Assembly: GCF_004138285.1 (NCBI RefSeq)
Contig: NZ_SCFN01000021.1
Span: forward strand, 1 to 64,000
From: Gottfriedia acidiceleris
Lineage (GTDB): Bacteria; Bacillota; Bacilli; Bacillales; Bacillaceae_G
DNA: 64,000 nt
Direction: 5' to 3'
The notes beneath the pieces are model-generated. The model was not told the DNA's origin, did not search any database, and saw nothing but the letters and a program-made list of their open reading frames with translations. The position numbers and the translations under genes are program-made. Below are positions 54,225-62,326 of the stretch, in pieces. The first letter of the stretch is position 1; each line of letters starts with the position of its first letter.

Positions 54225-54508
54225 GCACACAAAAACCCGCCCCTATGATAAGGGACGGGTTTAACCGCGATACCACCCTAATTCTATTGAAAAAAGTCCG
54301 TTCTTCAATAGCACTTAGTCACGTACAATCATACGCGTTCCTTTTAACGGTAGACACCCGTTCAAACCTACTTATGTTTTCAGTTTGACTTCTCGGAGAG
54401 GATCTTCATTTAAGTACTATTCACCGGATTTCAGCTTCCCCGGCTCTCTGTAGAACAGTAACGAAAATTACTTTTCTCGTCATTGAATTCATTTGTGTGC
54501 TTTAATTG
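54225..54508 (-). promoter_or_regulatory. T-box leader of ileS
   Basis: The conserved T-box AGGGTGGTATCGCG is at 54266-54279 (minus strand). Just downstream, an 11-bp stem (AAACCCGTCCC with GGGGCGGGTTT) and TTTTTG at 54231-54262 make the intrinsic terminator that uncharged tRNA-Ile prevents. The stem I region (54300-54500) contains GAAGATCCTC; ATC at 54401-54403 is the best specifier codon candidate, in agreement with isoleucine. Leader of about 310 bases to the ATG. Confidence 0.95.
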
Positions 54509-54514
54509 TTATTT

Positions 54515-54543
54515 ATTATATCCATCGACTACTAAAAAGTCAA
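54515..54543 (-). promoter_or_regulatory. sigma-A promoter of ileS
   Basis: On the minus strand TTGACT and TATAAT are separated by 17 bases, an almost consensus promoter placed a few bases before the T-box leader. Confidence 0.88.
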
Positions 54544-54894
54544 AGTTTTCTTAAATTTATTTTTTCCTTAATTCGAATTTGGTTATTTTGATCATTGTTA
54601 CAACATTTCTTATATATTTTTTACAGTGTCAAAGCTTAAGTGTCAAGAACGTTAGGATCCTCATTCCAACGGTAACAGAAACTTCTAAATGACAAAAGTT
54701 AATGATCCTTTTTATAGAAAAATATCTTTTTATCTCTTTTCACTAGTATCCGCCACTAAAGGAAAGAAAAGCGGAGATTGATTCTCTTCTTTATCCATTT
54801 CTATTTGTTCAATTTCTTTTCTAGTTTCACGATTTTAAACTATACAATCTTGTGTAAATCGTTAAAACTTACTTCTAATTTTTTTCAGGAACTA
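54544..54894. other. spacer upstream of corA
   Basis: AT-rich, with no supported gene. It should hold the corA promoter, but I see no convincing pair of boxes. Confidence 0.45.
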
Positions 54895-54960
54895 ATGGGA
54901 GAATATTGTGTTAAACTGATTTTGGAGAAAATTAACGAGAAAAAGGGTGTGCCGAAATGA
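54895..54960 (+). CDS. possible 21-residue upstream ORF coupled to corA
   Basis: ATG at 54895 (AGGAAC just before it) opens a 21-codon frame, MGEYCVKLILEKINEKKGVP-K, whose TGA overlaps the corA ATG (AATGA). Such an overlap can couple translation. It may be a leader peptide or chance; magnesium-responsive leader peptides are known for other transporters. Confidence 0.3.
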   Translation: MGEYCVKLILEKINEKKGVPK

Positions 54961-55898
54961 TCAAAACGATGGCTATATACAAAGACGGAACCCATGCATT
55001 TGATGTATCAATTGAAGAATTAAATTCCGAACAAATTGATTGGATTTGGGTCGATTTTGGAAAACCTAAAAAAGAAGAAATTGACTTATTGCGAACTCAA
55101 TTCCACTTCGATGAAATAGCAATTAAGCATTGTGTAAGCTATAAAGAAAGACCGAAAATGGACTATTACGATGGCTATCGTTTTATCATTCTACAATCAT
55201 TGCAGGAAAACATGGAACAAGCTGAAATAGATCTCTTTTTGTCCCACAAGTACATCGTTTCATTTTGTTGGGAGGAGTCAAATGCGATACAAATTGTGTG
55301 GAACAAACTAAAAGGATTAAAGAGTGCAAAAGGTATGAAACCAGAACGAATCCTGTATTACATTTGTGATGAAATTGTCGACAAACTCTTTCCAATCGTC
55401 CAAAAAATTGAAGATGACATCGAAGAGATTGATGAATTAGGATCAAATTCCGATCTAAGCATGATTGATGGAATTAAAACACAAGTAAGTAAGTTATCAA
55501 AAGTAAGAAAAACCGTTAAACCAACAAAAGATTTAATTTATCGTATATTAAATTCAACTCACGTTGAAATTGACAAAGAAACGACAAAGAAATTGCGAAT
55601 CGTCTACGAACACTTAGTAAAATTATTAGATGACATTGCAGATAACAGGGAAATGGCAAATGACATCAGAGAAAGTTATATTTCAACGAACTCACACAAA
55701 ATGAATAAAACGATGAAAATGTTAACATCGGTCTCGATTGTGTTCATGCCACTAACATTCATCGTCGGTGTATACGGAATGAATTTTGTTCACATCCCTG
55801 AACTTCAATTAAAGTATGGTTATTATTACTGTTGGGTGATCATGCTATTCATCGTGATCGGATTAGTGATGTGGTTCAAGAAAAAAGATTGGTTCTAA
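54957..55898 (+). CDS. corA: CorA-family magnesium/divalent cation transporter
   Basis: A 313-residue CorA-type channel protein. A large cytoplasmic domain with long charged helices (residues 130-245) leads to two C-terminal membrane helices; the first ends in the signature YGMNF and is followed by a short periplasmic-type loop (VHIPELQLKYGY). The C terminus is MWFKKKDWF, as in the family. It should import Mg2+ (or Co2+/Ni2+) driven by membrane potential. AAAGGGTG lies seven bases before ATG. Confidence 0.92.
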   Translation: MIKTMAIYKDGTHAFDVSIEELNSEQIDWIWVDFGKPKKEEIDLLRTQFHFDEIAIKHCVSYKERPKMDYYDGYRFIILQSLQENMEQAEIDLFLSHKYIVSFCWEESNAIQIVWNKLKGLKSAKGMKPERILYYICDEIVDKLFPIVQKIEDDIEEIDELGSNSDLSMIDGIKTQVSKLSKVRKTVKPTKDLIYRILNSTHVEIDKETTKKLRIVYEHLVKLLDDIADNREMANDIRESYISTNSHKMNKTMKMLTSVSIVFMPLTFIVGVYGMNFVHIPELQLKYGYYYCWVIMLFIVIGLVMWFKKKDWF

Positions 55899-56003
55899 AA
55901 ATAGTCATTAAGTAAGACAAAAATGAGAAGTTGTAAAAGAAAAAACTAACTACTTCAAAAGTGCCCCCTTTACAATGGACACTTTTAAAAAAGCTATCCA
56001 ATA

Positions 56004-56046
56004 ATAATAAGATGACCTCTGTAATCAGCGTCATCTTATTTTAATT
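56004..56046. terminator. bidirectional terminator after corA
   Basis: AATAAGATGAC pairs with GTCATCTTATT around twelve bases, followed by TTAATTC; it also faces the convergent zinc-ribbon gene. Confidence 0.85.
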
Positions 56047-56090
56047 CTATAGGTACTTGATTGTATATTCACTTAGTTTTGATATTAAAA

Positions 56091-56333
56091 TTACAATGAA
56101 TCCGCTGTTTTTTCAAACATTACACTTTGTTCAATTAAACCACAAGCACCACATTGAACTAAATATTCTGGACCTTTATATGGAACAAAAAATGGATCTA
56201 GCCCACTTGAAACATATTCTTCTATTTCAACATCTCCGCTTTGAGCATTTAATTTAACTGCTTTTGGGTTTTGTTCGATTAAATAAAATCTACTTTTGTT
56301 TGTTTTACAGCGTGGACATGCTAATTTATGCAT
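56091..56333 (-). CDS. small zinc-ribbon protein, unknown
   Basis: An 80-residue protein with CPRCKTNKSRFYLIEQNPKA at the N terminus and CGACGLIEQSVMF at the C end; the four cysteines of two CxxC knuckles form a zinc ribbon. The middle (SGLDPFFVPYKGPEYLVQ) is not recognised. GAGGTG precedes ATG. Such proteins can bind nucleic acid, but nothing more can be said. Confidence 0.72.
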   Translation of the reverse strand: MHKLACPRCKTNKSRFYLIEQNPKAVKLNAQSGDVEIEEYVSSGLDPFFVPYKGPEYLVQCGACGLIEQSVMFEKTADSL

Positions 56334-56395
56334 ATTTTCACCTCATTTTATTCATATAAGGTTACTATTCCATTAAATTATTATATTTATTCAAA

Positions 56396-56590
56396 TTAAT
56401 TCGTATTTAATTTTCCTTCAAATACAATTTTTCTTCCAGTCGGTTCAATTTCTACCTTTCCATTTACCATTTGCTCTGAAAATATTGGTACTTCCATTCT
56501 TTTAACTGGAGTATAGCCTTCTCTTTGCATTCTTTCTAAACAATCATTAATCGTTTCATTTTCAAAGACTTCAAATTTTTTCTTACTCAT
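56396..56590 (-). CDS. NETI motif-containing protein
   Basis: A 64-residue protein with the NETI family core ([20 protein letters not shown], then [12 protein letters not shown] and KIVFEGKL). This family is found in Bacillales and has no known function. The glutamate-rich first helix and strand-rich end suggest a compact small domain. TAGGGAAA precedes ATG. 62 bases from the zinc-ribbon gene on the same strand. Confidence 0.88.
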   Translation of the reverse strand: MSKKKFEVFENETINDCLERMQREGYTPVKRMEVPIFSEQMVNGKVEIEPTGRKIVFEGKLNTN

Positions 56591-56653
56591 TTATTTCCCT
56601 ACTTTCTACTATAGTAATTCTATCTAATTATGATTGAATTCAAATCAAAATAG

Positions 56654-56687
56654 TAAAAAACCTTACTTTCATTTGAGAGTAAGGTCT
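56654..56687 (-). terminator. terminator of the Bax inhibitor-like gene
   Basis: On the minus strand ACCTTACTCTC pairs with GAAAGTAAGGT (one mismatch), followed by TTTTTTACT. Confidence 0.85.
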
Positions 56688-56705
56688 GACTGACTAAAAA
56701 ATTAT

Positions 56706-57428
56706 TTAATCGCGAAGCCTCGAAAGGAATCGAAGTGCTTCAATATAAACCCAAATGACTGTTACTAATAAACCAAAAGCACAATACCACTCGAATTCTT
56801 TTGGTGCACCTTGTCTAACACTTGTCGTAATTAAATCAAAATCCAAAAATAGATTTAATGATGCAATAACAAGTATCGCTAAACTAACAAATATTCCTAT
56901 TGGACCAGATTGATGAATATATGGAATTGGAACATGGAATAGTTGAAGGACCATCGTTAGTAAATAAAATATAAATACTCCGATTGTTAAGCCGAAAACA
57001 ATTGATCTAAAACGGTGCGTTACTTTAACAAGTCCAGTAGCATAACAAATTAATGTTCCTGCAATAATTGCTATTGTTAATAGAACTGCTTGTAGGACAA
57101 TCATTCCATATGTTGCTTCGTAAACTGCTGAAATATTTCCAATTAGAATCCCTTCAACTGCTGCATAAATTGGTGTAGTAATCGGCGCGATTCTAGGAGA
57201 AAAAGATGTTACTAACCCAAGAATGAATGCAACGATTAAACATCCTATAAATACTTTAGAATTAAGTGTTCCAGTTGCCGTTAGATAAAATGAGTATCCC
57301 GCTGTTGCGATTAGTAAGATTAATGCGATTATTGTTTTACCAATTGTCCCACCTATCGTCATCGCTTTAGCAGAATGCCTTGATTTCGTTAATCGTTCAG
57401 AATTTAAGATAGGATTTGAACTCCTCAT
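56706..57428 (-). CDS. Bax inhibitor-1/YccA-family membrane protein
   Basis: A 240-residue protein with seven hydrophobic segments after a polar N terminus. The family blocks FSPRIAPITTPIYAAVEGIL, NLFLDFDLITTSVRQGAPKE and FEWYCAFGLLVTVIWVYIE are clear; the two acidic residues of FDFDLI match the pH-sensing pair known in the BsYetJ calcium-leak channel. Its role here may be in ion homeostasis, from the family only. Strong AAAGGAGGAG site; single gene. Confidence 0.88.
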   Translation of the reverse strand: MRSSNPILNSERLTKSRHSAKAMTIGGTIGKTIIALILLIATAGYSFYLTATGTLNSKVFIGCLIVAFILGLVTSFSPRIAPITTPIYAAVEGILIGNISAVYEATYGMIVLQAVLLTIAIIAGTLICYATGLVKVTHRFRSIVFGLTIGVFIFYLLTMVLQLFHVPIPYIHQSGPIGIFVSLAILVIASLNLFLDFDLITTSVRQGAPKEFEWYCAFGLLVTVIWVYIEALRFLSRLRD

Positions 57429-57512
57429 TTAAACTCCTCCTTTATTTTATACCTTTATTTTACCATTTTTAGTAAATTTCTTAAACTTTAAACAAGCTTT
57501 AATAAAATATAT

Positions 57513-57540
57513 GAAAAAAGATGTCCAAAAGGACACCTTA
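57513..57540 (-). terminator. terminator of glyS
   Basis: On the minus strand GGTGTCC pairs with GGACATC (one G-T pair) around TTTT, followed by TTTTTTC. Confidence 0.85.
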
Positions 57541-57555
57541 TTTCAAAAAACTAAA

Positions 57556-58941
57556 TTAAAATTTAATTTTATTTGCTAAAAATGATTGTAATTCACTTAT
57601 TGCAACACGAGTTTGCTCCATTGTGTCACGGTCACGAACTGTTACTTTTCCATCTTCAATTGATTCGAAGTCGTAAGTAATACAGAAAGGAGTACCGATT
57701 TCATCTTGACGTCTATAACGTTTACCGATTGAACCAGTTTCATCGAAATCAACATTAAAATCTTCTGCTAAAGAAGCAAATACTTCTTGTGCATTTTCTG
57801 ATAATTTTTTTGATAATGGTAAAATTGCTGCCTTATATGGTGCTAATGCAGGATGTAGACGCATTACTGTTCGAGAAGTACCATCTTCTAATGCTTCTTC
57901 TTCATAAGCATCAATTAAAAATGCTAATGTAACTCGATCTGCACCTAATGATGGCTCGATACAATATGGAACGTATTTTTCATTTGTAATTGGATCATGA
58001 TATGTGAAATCTTCAGTTGAATATTCCATATGTTGTTTTAAATCATAGTCTGTACGAGACGCAATGCCCCATAATTCGCCCCAACCAAATGGGAATTTAT
58101 ATTCAAAGTCAGTTGTCGCGTTACTATAGTGTGATAATTCATCTGCACTATGTTCACGTAAACGAAGATTTTCTTCATTCATGCCTAAAGCTAAAAGCCA
58201 TTTATTAGCAGTTTCTTTCCAATAAGAATACCACTCTAACTCTTCACCTGGTTTACAGAAGAATTCAAGCTCCATTTGTTCAAATTCACGAGTACGGAAC
58301 GTGAAATTTCCTGGAGTAATTTCGTTACGGAAGCTTTTACCGATTTGAGCGATACCAAATGGTACTTTCTTTCTCATTGTACGTTGAACATTTTTGAAGT
58401 TTACGAAAATACCTTGTGCTGTTTCAGGACGTAAGAAAATTTCATTCGTACTTGACTCAGTAACACCTTGGAATGTTTTAAACATTAGGTTAAATTGACG
58501 AATTTCTGTAAAATCATGGCTACCACAATCAGGACAAGCAATTTTATGTTCCTCAATTAATTTAGCCATTTCAGAAAATGGTAGACCATCAACGATAATT
58601 TCCATTCCTTTTTCTTCAAGTGCATTTTCGATTAATTTATCTGCACGATGACGAGCTTTACAATTTTTGCAATCGATCATTGGATCATTAAAGTTACCAA
58701 TATGACCTGAAGCTTCCCATGTACGTGGATTCATTAAGATTGCAGCATCTAATCCAACATTATATGGACTTTGTTGAACAAACTTTTTCCACCAAGCTTT
58801 TTTCACATTATTTTTTAATTCAACACCTAGTGGACCATAATCCCACGTATTTGCTAAACCACCGTAAATTTCAGATCCTGGAAATACAAATCCTCTGTGT
58901 TTAGCATGACTTACTACGACTTCCATCGATTTTTCTGACAT
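57556..58941 (-). CDS. glyQS: glycyl-tRNA synthetase, single-chain alpha-2 type
   Basis: A 461-residue class II synthetase. Motif 1 region ([20 protein letters not shown]), motif 2 ([20 protein letters not shown]) and motif 3 ([10 protein letters not shown]) are present, with an internal CxxC...CxxC pair (CKNC, CPDC) in the insertion. It charges tRNA-Gly. This is the one-subunit form common in Bacillus and archaea, distinct from the bacterial glyQ/glyS heterotetramer. The start is the ATG eight bases after TTGGAGG; an upstream TTG overlaps that site. T-box controlled. Confidence 0.95.
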   Translation of the reverse strand: MSEKSMEVVVSHAKHRGFVFPGSEIYGGLANTWDYGPLGVELKNNVKKAWWKKFVQQSPYNVGLDAAILMNPRTWEASGHIGNFNDPMIDCKNCKARHRADKLIENALEEKGMEIIVDGLPFSEMAKLIEEHKIACPDCGSHDFTEIRQFNLMFKTFQGVTESSTNEIFLRPETAQGIFVNFKNVQRTMRKKVPFGIAQIGKSFRNEITPGNFTFRTREFEQMELEFFCKPGEELEWYSYWKETANKWLLALGMNEENLRLREHSADELSHYSNATTDFEYKFPFGWGELWGIASRTDYDLKQHMEYSTEDFTYHDPITNEKYVPYCIEPSLGADRVTLAFLIDAYEEEALEDGTSRTVMRLHPALAPYKAAILPLSKKLSENAQEVFASLAEDFNVDFDETGSIGKRYRRQDEIGTPFCITYDFESIEDGKVTVRDRDTMEQTRVAISELQSFLANKIKF

Positions 58942-58989
58942 TTCATTTGCCTCCAATTTTCAATTGTTTTTTGAAAATGCAAGAATGAA

Positions 58990-59214
58990 ATAAAAAAGCT
59001 CTCATCCTTAGGCATTTTCTGCCTAGGGACGAGAGCTGTATATGCACCCGCGGTTCCACCCTAGTTGACAATTAAAAAAATTGTCCACTTTAAGAATTAA
59101 CTCAGGAATGCCTTTCGCTAAAGGTTTTGATTGAGCTCACACCATCCTCAATTCGCTATACAAAACAATCTTTAGGTACTTCTTTCCGTCAACGTTATAT
59201 GTATTAAATAATAT
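58990..59214 (-). promoter_or_regulatory. T-box leader of the glycyl-tRNA synthetase gene
   Basis: The T-box sequence AGGGTGGAACCGCGGG lies at 59047-59062 on the minus strand. The terminator stem (AGCTCTCGTCC paired with GGATGAGAGCT) then TTTTTT is at 58992-59037. GGC at 59110-59112, in GAAAGGCATTCC, is a good specifier codon for glycine. About 225 bases long. Confidence 0.95.
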
Positions 59215-59220
59215 GTTGTT

Positions 59221-59250
59221 ATTTTAACAAAGTGACAATGATTAAGTCAA
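59221..59250 (-). promoter_or_regulatory. sigma-A promoter of the glycyl-tRNA synthetase gene
   Basis: On the minus strand TTGACT and TAAAAT are 18 bases apart, a few bases before the T-box leader. Confidence 0.82.
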
Positions 59251-59333
59251 ATATTATTATGAACAATTATGATAAAAAAATTCGGTGAATTTTTTGAATA
59301 TTTTTTTGGGAACTATCATGTAAAGATAAAACC

Positions 59334-59362
59334 TTTACAGTATGTGCATTAATTGGTATGAT
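59334..59362 (+). promoter_or_regulatory. promoter of the 142-residue hypothetical gene
   Basis: TTTACA and TATGAT are separated by 17 bases on the plus strand. The box lies inside the longest possible frame, which shows that the protein must start further on, at about 59414. Confidence 0.75.
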
Positions 59363-59413
59363 AGAAAAGTTGTTTTATTTATATACCTATACTATCAGAA
59401 GGGAGTGCTAGTT

Positions 59414-59842
59414 TTGAGTAGCAGCATTTTTTTAAAGAAAAAGAAACGTTCAGCAGTATTGCTTGATAAACATCATTCCATTCGTTTATTAAAGACAAAC
59501 AAAAAGCGAATCGTGAACAAAAGAAACAATAAAATAAAAGGGTTCGAACAATTACTTGTTAAAGAATTAAACGAGGAAATGATTTCAACTTCAAACAGTA
59601 CGGTAAATGAAATTTCTGAAAATGTAAATACAGTAGTGATCGAAGGACTTCCAGTAACATTTCTTCTAAAGCTTGGAAAAGAGTTTTTCTCAGATTTAGA
59701 AGCAGTGAAGTACTATTATAATAGTAAACATGAAGATTTTTACAAGAATCGTAGTTTACTAGAGGAATCACTTCAATCTTCAATTAACAATGCGTCAAGT
59801 GAAGAACAATTAAAAGTTTCGGAATTTATTTCTAATAGATAA
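59414..59842 (+). CDS. uncharacterised basic protein
   Basis: A 142-residue protein I do not recognise. The first 45 residues are highly basic (IFLKKKKRSAVLLDKHHSI, LKTNKKRIVNKRNNK); the rest is acidic and polar (VKELNEEMIST, EDFYKNRSLLEESLQSS). No membrane segment. The start is TTG with AGAAGGGAG nine bases upstream, after the promoter at 59334. It has its own terminator. The split-charge layout could suit nucleic-acid or spore-matrix binding, but this is a guess. Confidence 0.65.
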   Translation: MSSSIFLKKKKRSAVLLDKHHSIRLLKTNKKRIVNKRNNKIKGFEQLLVKELNEEMISTSNSTVNEISENVNTVVIEGLPVTFLLKLGKEFFSDLEAVKYYYNSKHEDFYKNRSLLEESLQSSINNASSEEQLKVSEFISNR

Positions 59843-59860
59843 TATTTTACAAAAAAGTCA

Positions 59861-59897
59861 AAGTCAGTTCATTATTGATATATGAACTGACTTTTTT
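59861..59897 (+). terminator. terminator of the 142-residue hypothetical gene
   Basis: AGTCAGTTCAT pairs with ATGAACTGACT around ten bases, followed by TTTTTTC. The stem is the same as that of the livF terminator at 61562. Confidence 0.9.
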
Positions 59898-60029
59898 CAT
59901 GAATGCATACGTTATTAGTATTAGCCTTACATCGATTTATAATTTAGGCTTTCTTATCTCTCCAAATAATAAAGCACTTGCTAAATGATCCAATAAGAAA
60001 AAAGTTGACATAGAGCAAATCCACATCTT

Positions 60030-60290
60030 TTATACCTGTGTTGAAAGTACTAAAATCAATATTCTTAATGTCTCCAAAAGCTGAAATTTGTAGAATACTT
60101 CAACTTGATTATTATCAAAAATTTGCGATCCAGCAAAAGCTACAGTTTTATGTAATACATCTAACTTTTGTTTTTTAAATCCTGTAGCATCCAATGAATT
60201 GCAATATCCTTCTGCTAACTTAATTCCTAGCATTACCACTCCAAATGTAATGTTATACAATATACAACAAAGATATTTATTTAGTTTCAT
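60030..60290 (-). CDS. doubtful 86-residue ORF
   Basis: The frame MKLNKYLCCILYN... has a hydrophobic start and a mixed middle (YCNSLDATGFKKQKLDVLHK). There is no clear ribosome site before the ATG at 60290 and no family I recognise. It lies in the same orientation as the small genes at 60466 and 60645. It may be real, a relic, or chance in AT-rich DNA. Confidence 0.3.
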   Translation of the reverse strand: MKLNKYLCCILYNITFGVVMLGIKLAEGYCNSLDATGFKKQKLDVLHKTVAFAGSQIFDNNQVEVFYKFQLLETLRILILVLSTQV

Positions 60291-60465
60291 AATATAATTT
60301 ATATAGTTAGAAAGATTAAAAGGAGAGATCACTTTTAAAAATGAGTAGGTATTACATATACTAAAACATCCTTAATGAATTTTAATAGACATAAAAGGTG
60401 TTTATATTGGATTTACATTTTAGTATTCAATATTTTATTTTCTCTTTTTTTAACAATTTAGGTCT

Positions 60466-60630
60466 TTAGGAATAGTGCACTTTTTTTAAATATTTTCTAT
60501 ATACACCTAAAATTGAGCTTGCTATAATTATCAAAATTATATTACTTGTACTTTCAAAGGGTCCTACCAAGACTAAGCTTAGTGCAAAAACTAAATATAT
60601 TATTGTAGCAATAATATTTTTTCTGTTCAT
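60466..60630 (-). CDS. 54-residue membrane protein, possible immunity protein
   Basis: The gene is short but has an excellent site, GGAGGGA, six bases before ATG. The protein has two hydrophobic helices (NIIATIIYLVFALSLVLVGP and NIILIIIASSILGVY) and a basic tail (RKYLKK). It begins 15 bases after the stop of the secreted-peptide gene upstream, so the two form an operon. Small two-helix basic membrane proteins commonly protect bacteriocin producers. Role inferred from size, topology and position only. Confidence 0.65.
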   Translation of the reverse strand: MNRKNIIATIIYLVFALSLVLVGPFESTSNIILIIIASSILGVYRKYLKKVHYS

Positions 60631-60644
60631 TTATATCCCTCCTA

Positions 60645-61064
60645 TTATTTTATTTTAAAAGCTTCATTTGTATTATATGAATCAGTTGTATATACGCTAG
60701 TATGATTAATATAACTATACTCAATACCCTTACCTGCTTTAGAAGCATCTGTAAATGGTTTCATTTGAGCTTTCACATTTTTACCATATACAAAAGCTAA
60801 TGGGGCAATCCAACCTTTATAAGCACCACCTAGTGCTGCTGCTAATTCTGTAGCTGACCCTATACTATTTGCTTGCTTTGCTAATTTACTAACCTCAGAC
60901 GCAGACATATAACTTGACATTTTAAAACATGTATAACCTGTATGATTATGATTATATTTACTTGAAGCCGCATCACTTATAGTTGGAAATAAAGCTCCAC
61001 CTAAAATAGCTACAGTTAGAAGAATAACCTTTTTTTTAAAGTTCAATTTATTTATATTAATCAA
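60645..61064 (-). CDS. secreted 139-residue peptide, candidate bacteriocin
   Basis: A Sec signal peptide is clear: KKK, then VILLTVAILGGALFPTI, cleavage after SDA, at about residue 32. The mature part of about 107 residues has a central amphipathic, Ala/Gly-rich segment (SIGSATELAAALGGAYKGW, then IAPLAFVYGKNVKAQMKP) and a Ser/Thr/Tyr-rich, strand-like end (YSYINHTSVYTTDSY). One cysteine only. The start is TTG, six bases after AAAGGAGAG. I do not know the family; size, secretion, the helical core and the following small membrane gene suggest a bacteriocin or toxin. Confidence 0.7.
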   Translation of the reverse strand: MININKLNFKKKVILLTVAILGGALFPTISDAASSKYNHNHTGYTCFKMSSYMSASEVSKLAKQANSIGSATELAAALGGAYKGWIAPLAFVYGKNVKAQMKPFTDASKAGKGIEYSYINHTSVYTTDSYNTNEAFKIK

Positions 61065-61116
61065 TGTATACTCTCCTTTATTTTATTTTCAGATTTAAAT
61101 TTTGAAAATATTTTTT

Positions 61117-61144
61117 TATTTAAGAAACATAACTGAGCGCTCAA
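61117..61144 (-). promoter_or_regulatory. promoter with overlapping palindrome, upstream of the secreted-peptide gene
   Basis: On the minus strand TTGAGC and TAAATA are 16 bases apart. The -35 is part of the perfect palindrome TGAGCGCTCA (61134-61143), a natural place for a repressor. The gene's TTG lies about 50 bases downstream. Confidence 0.5.
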
Positions 61145-61438
61145 TAATAGATTAATATATTTTAATTATATTTTCCTCGTAAATTATGGTAATTTTGTGA
61201 AATAATGTAATTATTCACATTTTAGCAATAAATCACACAAGGGGCATTTTTATGTACTACTAATGAACATAAAGAAAGTAGGAAATTCATTTTCAAAAGT
61301 AAATGAAGATCTGTATGCCTGGCGTTGTGGTGTACCTTTTTGATATAAAACTACGACTAGAGATGGCTATTAATTCGAGGGAAGATATTAAGGTCAGTTA
61401 GACCCTATACAGTAGAATTAAGTTTTTGCTCAAAGTAA
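61145..61438. other. spacer with no clear gene
   Basis: A few short plus-strand frames (for example MNIKKVGNSFSKVNEDLYAW at 61264, then a stop, then a same-style peptide in another frame) look like remains of a decayed gene, but I cannot name it. Confidence 0.3.
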
Positions 61439-61480
61439 AGAACTCCACGGCTTTCGCTACGCACGATACCGAGGAGTTCT
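61439..61480. repeat. 42-bp inverted repeat
   Basis: AGAACTCCACGG and CCGAGGAGTTCT are inverted arms (11 of 12 pairs) around the loop CTTTCGCTACGCACGATA. No T-run follows, so it is not a standard terminator. It could be a small dispersed repeat or the end of a lost element. Confidence 0.55.
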
Positions 61481-61561
61481 AAATAGACAAATTTTGATGA
61501 CTAAAAAAATACCACGAAAAATTCGTTCCATTTACTTGACGAAGTCTTTTTCCAACAGCGT

Positions 61562-61600
61562 GAAAAAGTCAGTTCATATCAAATGAACTGACTTTTTTAT
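61562..61600 (-). terminator. terminator of livF
   Basis: AAAGTCAGTTCAT pairs with ATGAACTGACTTT around seven bases or fewer; on the minus strand it ends in TTTTTCAC. It works on both strands. Confidence 0.9.
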
Positions 61601-62308
61601 TTAAGCTAAATATGCTTTTTTCACTTCTTCATTATTCATTAATGTTTTACCTTCACCAACCATTTGAATCTCACCAGTTTGAATTACATAGCCGCGGTGA
61701 GCAATTTGTAATGCTTGGTATGCGTTTTGTTCGACTAATAAGATTGTCATTCCTTGTTTGTTTAGTTGCTCAATGATTTCAAATATTTGTTCAACGATAA
61801 TTGGAGCAAGACCCATTGATGGCTCATCTAGCATTAGCAATGATGGTCCCATCATCAGTCCTCTACCAATCGCTAGCATTTGTTGTTCTCCTCCACTCAT
61901 CGTACCGCCTTTTTGGCTTATACGCTCTTTCAGTCTTGGAAAATAATCAAATACCATTTCCATGCGTGCAGCGATTAGTTTTTTATCTTTTACTGAGAAA
62001 GCACCCATCTCTAAATTTTCTTTTACACTTAATTTAGAAAAGATTCTTCTTCCTTCTGGTACATGTGCAATTCCCTTTAAGGCAATTTCATGGGATTGTA
62101 GCTTTATAATTTCTTCACCTTTATAAATCAGCGTTCCAGATTTTGGTTTAACTTGGCCACAAATCGTTTTTAGAGTAGTAGATTTTCCCGCACCGTTACT
62201 TCCAATTAATGTTACAATTTCACCTTCATTTACTTCAATGTTAATATTTTTCAGTGCTTGAATACCACCGTAAAAAGAGTTAATATCTTTTAATTGTAAT
62301 AGCGTCAT
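61601..62308 (-). CDS. livF: branched-chain amino acid ABC transporter ATP-binding protein LivF
   Basis: A 235-residue ABC ATPase. Walker A GSNGAGKSTTLK, Q-loop, signature MSGGEQQMLAIGR, Walker B LLMLDEPSMGLAP and the H-loop region are complete. LivF energises uptake of Leu/Ile/Val together with LivG at the inner face of the membrane. The order livM-livG-livF, with gaps under 20 bases, identifies it. AAAGGAG precedes ATG. Confidence 0.94.
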   Translation of the reverse strand: MTLLQLKDINSFYGGIQALKNINIEVNEGEIVTLIGSNGAGKSTTLKTICGQVKPKSGTLIYKGEEIIKLQSHEIALKGIAHVPEGRRIFSKLSVKENLEMGAFSVKDKKLIAARMEMVFDYFPRLKERISQKGGTMSGGEQQMLAIGRGLMMGPSLLMLDEPSMGLAPIIVEQIFEIIEQLNKQGMTILLVEQNAYQALQIAHRGYVIQTGEIQMVGEGKTLMNNEEVKKAYLA

Positions 62309-62326
62309 CTTTTCGTACTCCTTTCA

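Noticed and set aside
54778-54960. 60-codon frame upstream of corA
   Set aside because: The TTG start lacks a ribosome site and the first 38 residues are low-complexity Phe/Leu from AT-rich DNA. Only the last 21 codons were kept, as a low-confidence upstream ORF.
59342-59413. 24-residue N-terminal extension of the hypothetical protein
   Set aside because: The extension overlaps a well-formed promoter (TTTACA-17-TATGAT), and a TTG with a good ribosome site lies at 59414.
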